From Campylorhamphus procurvoides (taxonomy: Eukaryota > Chordata > Aves > Passeriformes > Dendrocolaptidae), in contig WBMV01000443.1 in the NCBI GenBank assembly GCA_013396655.1, forward strand, positions 187,871-251,870: a stretch of 64,000 nucleotides of DNA, read 5' to 3'. How positions within the stretch are numbered: the stretch's first letter is position 1; the number at the start of each line of letters is the position of its first letter. A program made the translations under genes and the position numbers. The notes beneath the pieces are model-generated. The model made no database searches. It saw only the letters and a program-made list of their open reading frames with translations, and was not told where the DNA came from. Of this stretch, positions 61,993 to 64,000 are shown one piece after another.

Positions 61993-62577
61993 CTTAGGCT
62001 GCATCCCCAGCAGCATGGGCAGCAGTTCTAGGGAGGAGGTTTTCCACCTCTACTCAACTCTGACAAGCACCTGCAGTGCTGTGTCCAACTCTGGAGCCCC
62101 CAACACAAGAAGGATTTGGACCTGTTTTAACAGGTCCAGTGGAGGCCATAAAGGTGTTCAGGTGTCTGGAAACAGGCTATAGAGTCAGGCTGAGAGAGCT
62201 GGGGATATTCAGCCTGGAGAAGAGAAGGCTCCAGGGAAACCTTAGAGACCCTTCCAAGTGCCTAAAATGGGGCTTTATAAGAGAGCTGGAGAGGGAATTT
62301 TGACAAGTGCATGGAGTGACAGGAAAAGGGGGAATGGCTTCACATTGACAGAGGGCAGTGTTAGATTAGATATTAGGAAGAAATTCTTCCCTGTGAAGGT
62401 GGTGAGGCCCTGGCACAGGTTGCCCAAGCTGTGGCTGCCCCATCCCTGGAAGTGTTAAAGGTCACACTGAGCAACCTGGTCTAGTGGAAAGTGTCTTTGT
62501 CCATGGCAGGGAGTTTGGAATTAGATACGGTTTAAGGTCCCTTCCAACCCAAACCATTCTGTGATTCTATAATTTTA
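61993..62577 (+). mobile_element. CR1 LINE 3' fragment, about 0.6 kb
   Basis: Longest CR1 copy here: GCATCCCCAGCAGCATGGGC, CTGTGTCCAACTCTGGAGCC, AGAGAGCTGGGGATATTCAG, CCTGGAGAAGAGAAGGCTCC, TTAGATATTAGGAAGAAATT, CTGCCCCATCCCTGGAAGTG, and GGTCCCTTCCAACCCAAACC with tail ATTCTGTGATTCTATAATTT. It is 5'-truncated with no intact reverse transcriptase. Confidence 0.97.
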
Positions 62578-64000
62578 TGGCTGGGCAGTGGAGTATTGAG
62601 ACTCATCCTGATGATCAGCAAAATAATTCTTCCTTACCCTTTTTCCTCATGGGTTTTTAACTCTTCCATAGATAACACTAACAACTATGTAGTTACCAAG
62701 CATTGCATGTCTTTGCATGCAGCTCCACATGGCTCTGGGACCCATGTCCCCAAAGTGGAAGAGGATCTGATGTCTCCACAGACATCCCCACAGCTGTACA
62801 GAGCAACAGCAGCTGCTCTGCTCAAGTGATGCCTTGAGAGGCTTCAGGTATTCAGCAGTTGCCACTGTGCTCCCTGTCAGGAAACACAATTATCTTCATA
62901 AAGAAGTGAAGAGGAAGACTCACACCACATTTCTTGAACTCAGGCACAGAGATTCACCCAAGTAGAAAGGAATGGCAAGATGCATTTAACCTCATTAGTT
63001 TCAGTAGGGCTGACTTTATGCAATCCATCAGTGTACAGATACATTAGGGGAACTAAACTATTTCCACATCTCATTTACATAATGGATGGGATGTGAAATG
63101 AGTCCTATGGAGAAGAAGTGCCCTGGAGGCACTAAAGTTTATCACAATATGTAAGAGTTCTTTTAGATCATTGCATTAAATTTCCACTAACAAGATAACA
63201 AATTAATTGTCTGTATTACTGTACTAACCCAAAGCGGATAAAGTGTATGATTTCAGCAGAGGAAGGCAGCTGTTTAAGACAGCTTGGTGGTTATAGGAGG
63301 AGGCAGAAGAGATTAGTATGTCTCCCAGCATTTCTGTGCCATGATGCCAGCCCTCACCCTGCCCCTTTAAGAAAGCTGGCTCTTCTCTAATCTGATGTAG
63401 GACTTGAGCTTTATTAGTGAAGTGAGGGAGAATGAGTAAATCAACTGTATCAGACAAGCCTCAGGACATCTGGAAATTGATCATTCTGCAGAAATAAGCA
63501 CTCTGTGTTTATTAGCTGGGAGTTCATCACTATCACTTCTCTTTATTCAATTCCTAAGAGATTTCAAAGCTATCATCATAGCATTAGCTCTTCTGACTGT
63601 GCTACTGCAGATAAAGATCAGAAGATCTATCTAATGATGGCTTTCTCAGTCTCCCTCTTTCTGTAAAGCTATTCTGTTGAAAAAAAAAAAAAAAGGAAAA
63701 TATCTGGAATTAAATAGAGACTCTGTCTTAAATTTTTGCCTGTTGGTAATGAAAGTATTTTTTTTTCATATTATTATTCTACAGGAACTTGGTTTTATTC
63801 AGGGGTACACATTCTGCAGAATAGAAAATCCCTCATAGAGGAAGTGGAATTTGAAGTTTTTAATGTGGTGGTGGAAAAGGGAAGAAGATAAAAGGACTTA
63901 AAGGCATAAAGCAGTGCTGTACATTGAAAGTACAGTTATTTTAAATGATAATACACGTCAAATAGAAGCCAGGGAAATGAATTCCATAAGTTAGAAAGGT
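62578..64000. other. Intronic sequence to window end
   Basis: Contains A15 at 63680-63694 and a good-looking cryptic acceptor at 63784. No SETBP1 exon sequence recognised. Confidence 0.55.
63757..63784 (+). other. Possible cryptic 3' splice acceptor
   Basis: T-rich stretch then ATTATTATTCTACAG. Joined to the phase-1 donor at 541 it would restore a Gly codon and stay open for 34 more codons to TAA at 63889-63891. The product does not match the known next SETBP1 exon, so it may be chance or a lineage-specific terminal exon. Confidence 0.2.

Larger units (their letters stand above)
542..64000 (+). other. SETBP1: SETBP1 long intron (partial; continues past window end)
   Basis: Everything after the donor is non-coding as far as I can see. 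The intron between the giant exon and the next coding exon is also tens of kilobases long in human (about 85 kb from memory). The next human exon begins with MPSPHLKVDQT and leads into the KKRFKRREIEAI segment. No open frame in this window contains that protein, so the acceptor is probably beyond the window. The intron holds CR1 fragments, simple repeats, one duplication around an N, and candidate regulatory blocks listed separately. Confidence 0.85.

Noticed and set aside
542..64000. Search for tRNA, rRNA, miRNA hairpins, CRISPR arrays or retroviral LTR pairs
   Set aside because: No clear tRNA box pair, array of spaced repeats, or paired LTRs seen by eye. Small hairpins found are AT-rich and unconvincing as miRNA precursors.

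Overview
The window looks like nuclear DNA from a bird. The evidence is about a dozen CR1 LINE 3' fragments, several ending in the avian-type tail with repeated ATTCTGTGATTCT-like units, otherwise sparse mobile elements, and a vertebrate-type coding exon with a consensus splice donor. There are no operons, bacterial gene structures, CRISPR arrays or recognisable RNA genes.

Only one coding region can be supported. Bases 1-541 are the 3' end of the giant coding exon (exon 4 in the human gene) of SETBP1, SET-binding protein 1, on the + strand. It is recognised by close, near-colinear agreement with the human protein as I remember it. The exon ends in phase 1 (first base of a split Gly codon, as in human) at a consensus GTAAGT donor. 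The remaining 63.4 kb appears to be the following very long intron. I found no trace of the next SETBP1 coding exon, so that exon probably lies beyond base 64000.

Intron layout: (1) CR1 fragments are scattered in both orientations, for example + at 6180-6686, 37982-38203 and 61993-62577, and - at 32651-33068, 33397-33552 and 55551-55822. Some older, more degraded CR1 and MIR-like fossils are also present. (2) A 1,287-bp segment occurs twice around a single N (18273-19559 and 19561-20847) with only two substitutions noticed. It is probably an unmerged contig overlap rather than a biological duplication. (3) Microsatellites and homopolymer tracts are present. (4) Several repeat-free blocks have dense developmental transcription-factor motifs or unusually many CpGs for an intron (about 30.4, 35.7-36.1, 39.9-40.2, 48.8-49.3, 51.0, 52.3-53.2, 54.0 and 56.1-56.7 kb). 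These are the best candidates for conserved regulatory elements of SETBP1, but conservation cannot be seen from one sequence.

I found no convincing undescribed system. The points most worth checking are the duplication at the N, the candidate regulatory blocks, and a phase-compatible cryptic splice acceptor at 63784. The remaining open frames are short, overlap on both strands, and resemble no family I recognise.
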